Source of the DNA: Gemmatimonadetes bacterium 2013_60CM_65_52
Lineage (GTDB): Bacteria; Gemmatimonadota; Gemmatimonadetes; Gemmatimonadales; Gemmatimonadaceae
Assembly (NCBI GenBank): GCA_002215645.1
Contig: NGFI01000002.1
Coordinates: forward strand, 389,406 to 453,405
Reading direction: 5' to 3'
DNA length: 64,000 nucleotides
Shown here: positions 18,501 to 26,057 of the stretch, piece by piece
Position numbering within the stretch: position 1 is the stretch's first letter
Layout: each line of letters begins with the position of its first letter
The notes under the pieces: model-generated
The model's input: only the letters and a program-made list of their open reading frames with translations
The model's database searches: none
Told to the model about the DNA's origin: nothing
Translations under genes and position numbers: made by a program

Positions 18501-20371
18501 ACCTCGTCGCCCGCGAGATGGCCGTAGGTGTCGTTGATCAGCTTGAAGTGATCGACGTCGATCACCAGCAGAGACACGGCCGAGGGACGCGAGCGCAGTT
18601 CAGCGCGTGCCCGCTCGAGGAACGCGCGGCGCAGTGGCAGGCCCGTCAACTCGTCCGTCTCCGCGCCGCCACCCACGCCGTCGAGCCGCGGACGAGTGGC
18701 CGGCGCACGGACGCCACCACGCGTTCGCGCCAGCTCGCCCGACACCTCCTCGAACGCCGGGAACAGCCCGGGATCGAACTGATGGCCCACGTCATGGCGC
18801 ATGACGTCCAGCGCTTCCTGGTGCGAGAGCGGACGCTTGTAGCTCCGCTGCGACGTGAGCGCGTCGTAGACGTCCGCGATGCACAGAATGCGAGCCGTCA
18901 ACGGAATCTCCTCGCCGACGAGACCATGCGGATAGCCCTCGCCGTCCCAGCGCTCGTGGTGCGATTCGACGATCGGCCGCACGTCCCACGGGAAATCCAC
19001 GTCGGCGAGCATCTCCGCGCCGTGCACGGGATGCTGCTTCACGAGCTCCCATTCGATGGGCGTCAGCGGGCCCGGCTTGTTCAACACCTCCGACGCGATC
19101 ACCAGCTTGCCGACGTCGTGCAGCATGGCACCGATGCGGAACCAGAAGAGGGACTGCGCGTCGAGGCCCGCGCGCGCCGCCAGGGCGCAAGCCACGTCGG
19201 CCACGCGCTCGCAATGACCCTGCGTGTAGTGATCCTTCGATTCGATCGACTCGCCCCACTTCCGGACGACGTCGAGGAAATCGCCCTCGAGCTGCGTCAT
19301 GCGCGAGTCGATGTCCGCGAGCTCGCGTCGCGCGCGAAGCTGCGAGAAGATGCGATGCGCCGCGTTGAGACAGTGCAAGGTGTCGCGATTGCGCCCCTGC
19401 CGGCGGTGCAGATCGGCTTTCGCCTTGGTGGCCTCCGCAAGCAGGAGCAGATCGTCGCGCCGCTCCGCGATGTCCTGCGCCTTGCGGAGATGCTCCTCGG
19501 ACGAGGCGAGGTCGCCCGCCTCCCGCGCGATGATCCCGTACACCTTGTGGAGGTCGCCCTCCGCGCGCGCGTCGCTCGCGCCCGCGGCGAGCGCCGACGC
19601 GAGGTCCGCTACGAGGCGGGCACGTTCGAAGTTCCCCTGCGCCAGGAAATGCTCGGCGTAGTTCACCTCGATCATGATGCGCGAGCTGACGTCGCCGAGG
19701 ATTTCAGCGATCGTCAGGGCTTCCTGATACACGGCAGCCGCCGCGCTCCAGCGCTGCTGGCCAGTGTGCAGCAGGCCGAGATTGTTGAGCGTCTTGCAGA
19801 CGTCGGCAGGCAGGCCGAGCGCGCGATAGTCGCGGAGACCGGTCTCGAAATGGTGAAGCGCCAGATCGAGGTCGCCGCGAATATTCGCGATGACGCCGAG
19901 ATTCTGCGCCGTCATTGCGGCAAGCTTGGCTTCGCCTGCCGAAACCGCGTTGTCGCGCGCCGCGTTGAAGAGCACCTCTGCCTCGTCCATGCGGCCGGAC
20001 TGCCAATGCACGATCGCCTGGAGGTTGACGGCGTGGCCGATGGCAGCGACGTCGCCGTGCTCCGTGGCAATTTCGAGCGCGGTGTTCAGACACTCCAGTG
20101 CGGCGTTGCCGTCGCCGTCCGTCTGATGGGTGCGTCCGATCCACCGCAGGAGCGCCGATGCTTCTCGCGCCCTGGGGTTCGGCAGCAACTCGAGCGCGCG
20201 AAGCCATAGCTCGCGTGCCCGGACACGCTGCCCCTCACGCTCGGCCTGAAGCCCCTGCTCGACGAGCTCCTCGTACGCCGGCGAGTCGCCGTTCGCGACG
20301 ATCAATCGCAGCGCGGGCGACGAGCGAGCCGGCGTCGTGACCGCGGCCCGGCGATAGGAGCGTTCGTTCAT
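15554..20371 (-). CDS. Giant TPR / HD-GYP / GGDEF / AAA-type ATPase / TPR signalling protein
   Basis: 1,605 residues, no signal peptide. Order: TPRs (about 30-350); HD-GYP c-di-GMP phosphodiesterase (about 380-545) with HDVGK and HHERWDGEGYP; GGDEF diguanylate cyclase (about 575-700) with DVDHFKLINDTYGH, an inhibitory-site RSSD and the signature RYAGDEF (Ala for the first Gly); a STAND/LuxR-type ATPase with Walker A GEAGIGKSA (about 777) and Walker B VIVIDDMQWADE (about 882); then TPRs to the end (1,100-1,600). Both turnover activities of c-di-GMP appear intact, gated by an ATPase and two protein-binding arms. Its start overlaps the upstream lipoprotein gene by four bases. Partner and signal are unknown. 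Confidence 0.9.
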   Translation of the reverse strand: MNERSYRRAAVTTPARSSPALRLIVANGDSPAYEELVEQGLQAEREGQRVRARELWLRALELLPNPRAREASALLRWIGRTHQTDGDGNAALECLNTALEIATEHGDVAAIGHAVNLQAIVHWQSGRMDEAEVLFNAARDNAVSAGEAKLAAMTAQNLGVIANIRGDLDLALHHFETGLRDYRALGLPADVCKTLNNLGLLHTGQQRWSAAAAVYQEALTIAEILGDVSSRIMIEVNYAEHFLAQGNFERARLVADLASALAAGASDARAEGDLHKVYGIIAREAGDLASSEEHLRKAQDIAERRDDLLLLAEATKAKADLHRRQGRNRDTLHCLNAAHRIFSQLRARRELADIDSRMTQLEGDFLDVVRKWGESIESKDHYTQGHCERVADVACALAARAGLDAQSLFWFRIGAMLHDVGKLVIASEVLNKPGPLTPIEWELVKQHPVHGAEMLADVDFPWDVRPIVESHHERWDGEGYPHGLVGEEIPLTARILCIADVYDALTSQRSYKRPLSHQEALDVMRHDVGHQFDPGLFPAFEEVSGELARTRGGVRAPATRPRLDGVGGGAETDELTGLPLRRAFLERARAELRSRPSAVSLLVIDVDHFKLINDTYGHLAGDEVLRELAGVLRRNIRSSDFLGRYAGDEFVALLSNTRPEDAMIVADSLRRAVHSLAMSPPSDRRSAMSTTISVGVAVAPDNGATIEELFESADRALYEAKLEGRDIAVSAGQARTAGHDQPLTQERFVGRVAERRRLTQLLDESVHSGARLVAVVGEAGIGKSALVREMASEVRMRAGSLVLGRCVDAEARAPLAPWTAVLQAIRVLRVVVDRPWRQLPRLLSDAGAAAPPSADGTRFALFEEVAEYLALAAAARPLVIVIDDMQWADETSWSLLEHVMTRVARDRILFCVTIREEDNGTASTDALARLSRDERFSLLRVARMSAAEQHDWLCQVLSSPADDALVQYLYRQSEGNPFFSVQMLRSLLDEHRLRWTGRRWEWTTPSEGMLPVAVSDLLTRRVSRLSPRARSILAAAATLGRAIDVEVVVRAGIGSEEEVLDAIDEGITRSVLDVSDVHGESHIAFAHALLVDIMRETLNPERRKRLHQRVAEAMEELRPTHVAALAHHYDVAGVQEKAFAHAREAAERAASVYAHDEAIVQLIAAERHASSPVLLAGARIRRAAITESAGRYPEAETIYGSVIKEYGASMSVAQRAEVRRGVTRLRSLQGEAVDVTRASCRQLLAEAEALGLDDERAALLMTLSQSHSRTGEADVAWSLARECLAITERRDDRWPQAEALLRLGSSILQERPAEAMLHFGRALELCEALDHALGQIRCQINLGVGHTYLGALDEAESAYRSALARGRDVHTPDFAGLAALNLGALFMKRGRMADARAQLEEANELFETIGNEPHRVAALYNLAHLARQEGRRDDAIRLYSEVSALARAVGLHEVVAGASAGIGLMALDAGEEEMAAASWRSVLAVLCVLGHAWFQGRELVEALAVRMALTDGDSPRAQRYFESGVDLGCAHDAYGVAWLVATCAPLLADGSAPVSRSVIRDIATEYADRAERMGAEPLSARFVELLKHGRLAVTPHDGVPTLLVG

Positions 20372-20994
20372 GGTGTGCTGTCCGCCGGCGGGCTGCCGTC
20401 GAACGTAGCGACCTGATAGCCGCTGAAATGCAGGATAGGCCGGTACACGAAGCCTGACTGAGCGTCGCGCGAAGTGACGAGCGCGGCGTTCGTGAGGCTT
20501 TCGTCGACACAGACACCCGCGTCGCAGTACAGGATCTTCGACGTCGCGTTGCGCGACGCGGCCGGATCGTACAGGTACAGAACCGCCGATGGTACGAGAC
20601 CGCTGAGGGGAACGAAGCGAAGGCGCGGAAAGAAATCGACGTGAGGATGCCCGGATTGGTCAGCCCACGTGCGAGCCGTGATGACCACGGGCAGCGTCGC
20701 GGGCAGGCACGGTACCGTCCATTCACCGACCCCGTAGGTCGAGGCGAGATCGCAAATGCCGCCCGCCTCGACGCGGAGCTTGTTCGAGCGCCCGATGTCG
20801 TACGTCCCGGCGACTGCCGGGTCGACGGTGATGACCGTGACCGTGGTGTCGATGGAGGTGAGCAGCGACGTGACGCCGCTCAGCAGGGAGCGCGACGAGC
20901 TGGTGGGGCGAGATGCGACGTCAGCCGTGCACGCGCACAGGACGACTGCCGACGTGATCAGCAGTGAAGAAATCGCGCGTTTGTCGAAGGCCAT
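20368..20994 (-). CDS. Lipoprotein, first gene of the giant signalling operon
   Basis: 208 residues. The signal peptide ends in the lipobox VVLCAC. The mature protein has a Ser/Thr-rich linker and a beta-rich domain ending in HFSGYQVATFDG, the same closing motif as the ZU5-like lipoprotein at 14.9-15.5 kb, so the two are probably distant paralogues. The ATG at 20994 has GGAG nine bases upstream; the longer reading from 21024 lacks an RBS. Its stop overlaps the start of the giant gene, so the pair is translationally coupled. A sigma-54-type promoter lies 72 bases upstream. Confidence 0.72.
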   Translation of the reverse strand: MAFDKRAISSLLITSAVVLCACTADVASRPTSSSRSLLSGVTSLLTSIDTTVTVITVDPAVAGTYDIGRSNKLRVEAGGICDLASTYGVGEWTVPCLPATLPVVITARTWADQSGHPHVDFFPRLRFVPLSGLVPSAVLYLYDPAASRNATSKILYCDAGVCVDESLTNAALVTSRDAQSGFVYRPILHFSGYQVATFDGSPPADSTP

Positions 20995-21065
20995 AACCGC
21001 TGCTCCAGGCCGCTCATTGTCCATCCCGCGCTACGTCGCGCACGCTTTGGGCGAGTCGGTCAAAT

Positions 21066-21081
21066 AGCAAGCGCCGCACCA
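21066..21081 (-). promoter_or_regulatory. Sigma-54 promoter of the lipoprotein/giant signalling operon
   Basis: TGGTGCGGCGCTTGCT on the minus strand matches the -24/-12 consensus at all but two positions (TGG.-C-G, N4, TTGCT) and keeps GG-N10-GC. The predicted transcription start is near 21054, with the lipoprotein ATG at 20994. Confidence 0.65.
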
Positions 21082-21142
21082 CGTTGTAAGTTGCTGCGAC
21101 ACAATGCTTTACGGATCGCACGGACATTCTGTCCTGAGCGGT

Positions 21143-21159
21143 TGGAAAATTTCTTTCCA
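21143..21159. promoter_or_regulatory. Inverted repeat upstream of the sigma-54 promoter
   Basis: TGGAAA-N5-TTTCCA lies about 90-105 bases upstream of the predicted transcription start, the usual distance for an enhancer bound by a sigma-54 activator. It is in an AT-rich patch between two genes. No second copy was found near hsp20, so the assignment is speculative. Confidence 0.3.
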
Positions 21160-21203
21160 CGTGTTGTAAAGAATTGTTGCTGTGTGCGACGGCCCCGGAG
21201 GTC

Positions 21204-22376
21204 CTACTTGAAAGCGTTCAACCCCGTCACAGCCTGCCCGAGAATGAGGGAATGCACGTCATGCGTCCCCTCATAGGTGTAGACGCTCTCGAGATTCGCC
21301 ATGTGGCGCATCGAGGCGTACTCAGCGAGGATGCCGTTTGCACCAAGTAGGCGGCGCGCTTCACGGGCGACGTCCGTCGCCATGCTGGCGTTGTTCCGTT
21401 TTGCCAGCGACACCTGCTGCGGCGTGAACGTGCCCGCGTCCTTCAGGCGGCCGAGGTGCAGCGAGACGAGCTGCGCCTTCACGATCTCCGTCAGCATGTC
21501 GGCCAGCCGAACCTGCTGAATCTGAAACCCACCGATGGCGCGGTCGAACATGACGCGGTTCTGTGAGTAATCCAGCGCTTCCTCGAAGCACGCCATGGCC
21601 GCGCCGATCGCACCCCACGAGATCCCGTAACGCGCCTGCGTGAGGCACATGAGAGGACTCTTGAGCCCTCCCGATTGCGGAAGGATCGAGTCGGCGGGAA
21701 GATGCACGTCCTGGAACACCAGCTCGCTCGTGTCGCTCGCGCGCAGCGACAGCTTTCCCTTCTGATCCTTCGCCGTGAAGCCCTTCGTGCCCGCGGGCAC
21801 GATGAAGCCGCGAATGGAGGCGTCGCTCGGGTCGCCGTTGGTCTTCGCCCACACGACCGCGATGCCGGCGGTGGATCCGTTCGTGATCCACATCTTCGCG
21901 CCGTTCAACACCCACGTACCGTCCTGCTGCTCGCGCGCCATGGTGATCATGCCGCTCGGATTCGAGCCGTAATCCGGCTCCGTGAGCCCGAAGCAACCGA
22001 TGATCTCGCCCGCTGCCATGCGCGAGAGATAGGTCCGTCGCTGTACCTCGCTGCCAAACGCGAAGATCGGATACATCGCCAATGCGCCCTGCACGCTCGC
22101 AAAGGAGCGCACGCCGGAGTCGCCGCGCTCGAGCTCCTGCATGATGAGACCGTACTGCACGTTGTTCAGCCCCGCACACCCATACTCTTCGGGCAGATTT
22201 GCCCCAAAGACTCCCAACTCGCCAAGCCCGGGAATGATCTCCTTCGGAAAGCGGCCTTCCACATACGCGTGTCCAATTATGGGCAGCACCTGCTCGTCCA
22301 CGAATTGCCGTACGCTGTCGCGGACGGCGCGCTCTTCCTCGGACAGGACGGAGTCGATGTTGAAAAAATCGAGCAT
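21204..22376 (-). CDS. Glutaryl-CoA dehydrogenase-like acyl-CoA dehydrogenase
   Basis: FAD enzyme oxidising, and probably decarboxylating, glutaryl-CoA in lysine and tryptophan breakdown, passing electrons to ETF. 390 residues. GCDH hallmarks are seen: GVRSFASVQGALAMYPI near 88 with the substrate-binding Arg, GCFGLTEPDYGSNPSGM near 128, MWITNGS near 164, and the catalytic Glu in YTYEGTHDVHSLILGQAVTG near 370. Other short-chain dehydrogenases lack this last motif. ETF genes are 10 kb away. No glutaconyl or crotonase genes are adjacent. Confidence 0.87.
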   Translation of the reverse strand: MLDFFNIDSVLSEEERAVRDSVRQFVDEQVLPIIGHAYVEGRFPKEIIPGLGELGVFGANLPEEYGCAGLNNVQYGLIMQELERGDSGVRSFASVQGALAMYPIFAFGSEVQRRTYLSRMAAGEIIGCFGLTEPDYGSNPSGMITMAREQQDGTWVLNGAKMWITNGSTAGIAVVWAKTNGDPSDASIRGFIVPAGTKGFTAKDQKGKLSLRASDTSELVFQDVHLPADSILPQSGGLKSPLMCLTQARYGISWGAIGAAMACFEEALDYSQNRVMFDRAIGGFQIQQVRLADMLTEIVKAQLVSLHLGRLKDAGTFTPQQVSLAKRNNASMATDVAREARRLLGANGILAEYASMRHMANLESVYTYEGTHDVHSLILGQAVTGLNAFK

Positions 22377-22511
22377 GTTTTGATCGAGGAGCTGAGGCGG
22401 TGGTGACGAAAGCTAATGGCTGCCCGGCGGCCTCGGAGGGTATGTCGGGAGCGCCATGCAGACCGCAGATTCCGATGTCGTACCCGTCACGTCACTTCGC
22501 CCGGACCATGT

Positions 22512-24539
22512 ATGCCCCTATTCCGCGTCCTTGTCATTGTCGCTTTCACCTGCGTCGCCGGAGCGGCTCAAGCGCAATCCACCGCACCACGCCCGCTGCG
22601 GGCGACCGACATCTATAGAATCCGGTCGGTCGGCGATCCACAGATCTCCCCCGACGGCCAGTGGATCGCCTACAGCGTGTCGTCGGCGGATTCGGCGAAG
22701 GACAAGTCCGATACGGACGTGTGGATGACGAGTTGGGATGGCGAGACGACGATTCGTCTCACGTCCTCGCCCGAGTCCGAGAGCACGCCGAGGTGGAGTC
22801 CGGACGACCGATATCTCGCCTTCTCGTCCGGCAGACAGGACGGCAAGGGCGGCCAGGTCTGGCTGCTCGATCGTCGGGGCGGCGAGGCGCAGCGGCTGAC
22901 GATGCTCAAGGGAGGCACGTCCGATTTCGCCTGGTCGCCCGATGCGAAGCGATTGGTCCTCGTCCTCGACGAGGAGACGGACTCGATCGCGCGACGCGAC
23001 ACGGCGGAGCACAAGACACCGAAGCCCATCGTCGTGGACCGCTACAACTTCAAGCGCGACATCACGGGCTACCTGGGCTCCAGGCGATCGCACCTCGCGC
23101 TGTTCGACGTCGCGACGAAGAAGCTCGACACGTTGACCACCGGAATGACGGAGGATGATCTGCCGTCATGGTCGCCGGACGGCACGCGCGTCGCCTTCGT
23201 TCGAACCGAGATCGCGGAGCCCGGGAAGACGCGCGATTCGAACATCTGGGTCATGGACGCCAGGGCGGGATCCACGCCGAAGCAGCTCACGACGTTCGAG
23301 GGAACGGATGGTGGCCGTCCGTCGTGGAGCCCGGACGGGAAGTCGATTGCCTTTACTCGCGGCGACGAGCCGCGCTATTCGGCGTACAGCCTCAGCAAGC
23401 TTGCGGTGGTGCCGGGCGACGGCAGCGCCCCTGCGAGAATCGTGAGCGGCTCGCTTGACCGGCCTGTGTTCTCACCACGGTTCACCGCCGACGGGCAGTC
23501 CGTGCTGGCGACCATCTCGGACGATCGAATGGACGCCCTCGTGAAGATTCACGTCGGCAACGGAACCGTGACGCGGCTGCTCGGCGGCGACCGAGCCGTG
23601 CTCGCATACAGCACGCTGCCCGATGGCAGGATTGCGGTGCTCGAGAGTGTGCCCGCGCGCGCACCCGAAATCTCCGTGGTCACGGGCGACAACGGACTTC
23701 GACAAGTGACTCACCAGAACGACTCGCTGTTCGCGCAGCTCAAGCTGGGAACCGTCTCGCCGTTCACGTCGAAGAGTCGGGATGGAACGGAAGTTCACGC
23801 CCTGCTCTATCGGCCAGCCGACGCGGCACCCGGCGTGCGCCTTCCGCTGGTTGTTTACATCCACGGTGGACCGAACGGTCAGGACGCTTTTCGCTTCGAC
23901 TTCGACCGCCAGTTGTTCGCGGCGAATGGTTATGCGGTGCTCGCGGTGAACTATCGCGGCTCAAGCGGGCGCGGCTCCGTGTATCAGAAAGCGATCTTCG
24001 CCGACTGGGGGAACAAGGAGGTGCAGGACATCCTCGGCGCTGTCGACGAGGCGGTCCGTCAGGGTGTCGCGGACGCCAATCGTCTTGGAATCGGCGGCTG
24101 GAGCTACGGCGGCATTCTGACGGATTACACCATCGCGACGACGCAGCGCTTTCGGGCCGCCGTCAGCGGCGCCGGCAGTGCCCTTCAACTCTCGATGTAC
24201 GGAACGGACCAGTACATCAGCCAGTACGAGCTCGAGATCGGCGCGCCGTGGAAGGCGCAGCAGAAGTGGATCGACATTTCCTATCCATTCTTCCACGCCG
24301 ACCGCATCAAGACGCCGACATTGTTCATGGGCGGGCAGAGCGACTTCAACGTCCCCATCATCGGCGGCGAGCAGATGTACCAGGCGCTGCGGTCACTCGG
24401 CGTGGAGACCGGACTGGTGATCTATCCCAATCAGTTCCACGGCCTCACGGTGCCGAGCTATCGTGTGGACCGGCTTCAGCGCTTCCTGGCGTGGTATGAC
24501 AAGCACCTCAAGACCGGCATGACCGCGATGGTGCACTGA
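22512..24539 (+). CDS. S9-family prolyl oligopeptidase-like peptidase (secreted)
   Basis: 675 residues with a signal peptide ending in GAAQAQ. Residues about 30-390 are TolB/PD40-type beta-propeller repeats (SPDGQWIAYS, SPDDRYLAF, SPDGTRVAF, SPDGKSIAF). The C-terminal alpha/beta hydrolase has YIHGGPNGQ for the oxyanion hole, nucleophile Ser in GGWSYGG (about 535), Asp in QSDFNVP (about 616) and His in QFHGL (about 649). This is the layout of dipeptidyl or acylaminoacyl peptidases. The ATG at 22512 begins the signal peptide. It is divergent from the glutaryl-CoA dehydrogenase gene. Confidence 0.92.
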   Translation: MPLFRVLVIVAFTCVAGAAQAQSTAPRPLRATDIYRIRSVGDPQISPDGQWIAYSVSSADSAKDKSDTDVWMTSWDGETTIRLTSSPESESTPRWSPDDRYLAFSSGRQDGKGGQVWLLDRRGGEAQRLTMLKGGTSDFAWSPDAKRLVLVLDEETDSIARRDTAEHKTPKPIVVDRYNFKRDITGYLGSRRSHLALFDVATKKLDTLTTGMTEDDLPSWSPDGTRVAFVRTEIAEPGKTRDSNIWVMDARAGSTPKQLTTFEGTDGGRPSWSPDGKSIAFTRGDEPRYSAYSLSKLAVVPGDGSAPARIVSGSLDRPVFSPRFTADGQSVLATISDDRMDALVKIHVGNGTVTRLLGGDRAVLAYSTLPDGRIAVLESVPARAPEISVVTGDNGLRQVTHQNDSLFAQLKLGTVSPFTSKSRDGTEVHALLYRPADAAPGVRLPLVVYIHGGPNGQDAFRFDFDRQLFAANGYAVLAVNYRGSSGRGSVYQKAIFADWGNKEVQDILGAVDEAVRQGVADANRLGIGGWSYGGILTDYTIATTQRFRAAVSGAGSALQLSMYGTDQYISQYELEIGAPWKAQQKWIDISYPFFHADRIKTPTLFMGGQSDFNVPIIGGEQMYQALRSLGVETGLVIYPNQFHGLTVPSYRVDRLQRFLAWYDKHLKTGMTAMVH

Positions 24540-24549
24540 CGACCTGCGT

Positions 24550-25251
24550 TCATCGCAGAACGCGACGCGCGCGCGGAGCGACACCAATTTCCCTGGCCTT
24601 GCGGCGGAACTCCGCGCCGTGATCGATCGGACGGCCGGTCTCGGCCTGCCATTGGTGTACCATCTCGTGTAACAGCGTCTGAAGTGCCTCGTTCCAACCA
24701 TTGCGGCGGAGATGACGCCGGCTGATCGCGATTTCGGCGCCCTGGCCTGCTGCGGCCGGCGAGTAGTGCCCGAGTCGCGACTTCATCCGGCGTGAGATGC
24801 GCACCGAGATGGGAGCGAGAGTGCCACTGAAGTGTCGCTCGTTGAACTGCCGGTGCCAGTTCGCAAGCTTCTCCGACACAGGCTCGTCGTCATTGTGCGT
24901 GCGCTCCCGTCTCGTTGGAGCCTCGGACGGCACGACGGGATGAGACACGATGATCTTCTGCGCCTCACGCTTCTCCGCACGTGTCCGGCCCTGGACAAAA
25001 GTCACGATCGCGCGATGCACGTGTTCGGGAGCGGAGAGGAATTGCGCGTGAACGCGAAGCCGCTCGCCGGCAAAGCTGACCATGACGTTCCGGTTGCGCG
25101 TGAGCCGTAACGTCTCGATTCGCTCGAGGCCGAGGGCGCGCAGCCGGTTCAGAAGCTCCGTTTCGTTTTGCGGTGATTGAGGCGCGAGCCCGAGGTCGAG
25201 CTGCGCGCTGTCGCCGCCCCGTTGCAGAAGGCGTCTCAGCGCCTGAAGCAC
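24550..25251 (-). CDS. SprT-like zinc metalloprotease domain protein
   Basis: 233 residues. The C-terminal half has LLHEMVHQWQ (HExxH zinc site) and a third ligand region in DHGAEFRRKAREIG, followed by a basic end, as in SprT/Spartan-like proteins; bacterial members are poorly understood. The N-terminal 100 residues are an unrecognised alpha/beta region. GTG at 25251 is chosen as it opens the conserved frame just before the stop of the upstream phosphoesterase gene, overlapping it by 16 bases, so the two are likely translated together. Confidence 0.75.
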   Translation of the reverse strand: MLQALRRLLQRGGDSAQLDLGLAPQSPQNETELLNRLRALGLERIETLRLTRNRNVMVSFAGERLRVHAQFLSAPEHVHRAIVTFVQGRTRAEKREAQKIIVSHPVVPSEAPTRRERTHNDDEPVSEKLANWHRQFNERHFSGTLAPISVRISRRMKSRLGHYSPAAAGQGAEIAISRRHLRRNGWNEALQTLLHEMVHQWQAETGRPIDHGAEFRRKAREIGVAPRARRVLR

Positions 25252-26057
25252 TTGGTGGGTCCGGGGACGAACGCGCGGTCCGAGCTCGACCATACCAGTG
25301 TGGAGATCTCGATCTGCTCGGGCGAGAGCCGAATGCTGTTCACCGACGATGGCCGTCCGCCCCGCATGCGGTTCGAGACGGTGCCCGCGGTGGAGATGAC
25401 CGTGCCCTTGGTCGTGTGCTCGATGTAATGCACCGCATCCTGGTGGTCGTGACCGCAGAGGACCAGATCGACCTTCATGTCGGCGAAGGCCCCGAGTGCG
25501 CGCGCGGTGTTCTTGAGGCCGTGCCGCTGCGAGAGCTCTCCCTTCACCGGATTGTGGTGCATGACGATGACGCGCAGATCCTCCGCGGGTGATTCCGCGA
25601 AAGTCTTCCGCAAGCGCTCGATCTGCGACCGCCGGACGATTCCAATGATGGAGATGTCGCGGAGCCGCCACGTGAGGGTCTGACGGATTACGCCGTGCGA
25701 AGTATTGAGTCCCGCGAACGTCGCGCCCGGAACACGGAGCACCGGCTCGATGTCCTCGTCGATGTAGCGGCGATATGCGGCGAGCAGCAGCGCTTCGTTG
25801 CCAAGCGCAAAGGGAGCCTTCCACCAGGCGACATCGTGGTTGCCCGGAATGCAGATCACCTTGCTGGTCTCTTCCGCATGCTTGATGAAGGCGCGGGCTC
25901 TCTGGAATTCTCCCGAACGCGCGCGCTGGGACAGATCGCCGGAGATCGCGACGACGTCGTACCGGAATTCGTGTATCAGCGCTTCCATGGCTTCGTACTG
26001 CTCCGGCACGGCCGGATGTCCGAAGTGCAGGTCGGAGCAGTGGAAGACGGTCGTCAC
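25236..26057 (-). CDS. Calcineurin-like metallophosphoesterase
   Basis: 273 residues with the full dinuclear metal site in order: DLHFGH (near 9), GDLSQR (near 41), GNHD (near 71), VMHHNP (near 172) and GHDHQ (near 208). This resembles the cyclic-nucleotide phosphodiesterase/CpdA group, but substrate cannot be read from sequence. GTG at 26057 overlaps the stop of the isocitrate dehydrogenase gene as GTGA, and gives a protein that begins directly with the first strand. Last shared residues overlap the SprT-like gene. Confidence 0.88.
   Translation of the reverse strand: MTTVFHCSDLHFGHPAVPEQYEAMEALIHEFRYDVVAISGDLSQRARSGEFQRARAFIKHAEETSKVICIPGNHDVAWWKAPFALGNEALLLAAYRRYIDEDIEPVLRVPGATFAGLNTSHGVIRQTLTWRLRDISIIGIVRRSQIERLRKTFAESPAEDLRVIVMHHNPVKGELSQRHGLKNTARALGAFADMKVDLVLCGHDHQDAVHYIEHTTKGTVISTAGTVSNRMRGGRPSSVNSIRLSPEQIEISTLVWSSSDRAFVPGPTKCFRR

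Noticed and set aside
18071-20209. A 712-residue open frame on the plus strand opposite the giant signalling gene.
   Set aside because: Arg/His-rich with no recognisable domain; a typical antisense shadow in GC-rich DNA, while the minus strand encodes clear HD-GYP, GGDEF and TPR domains.
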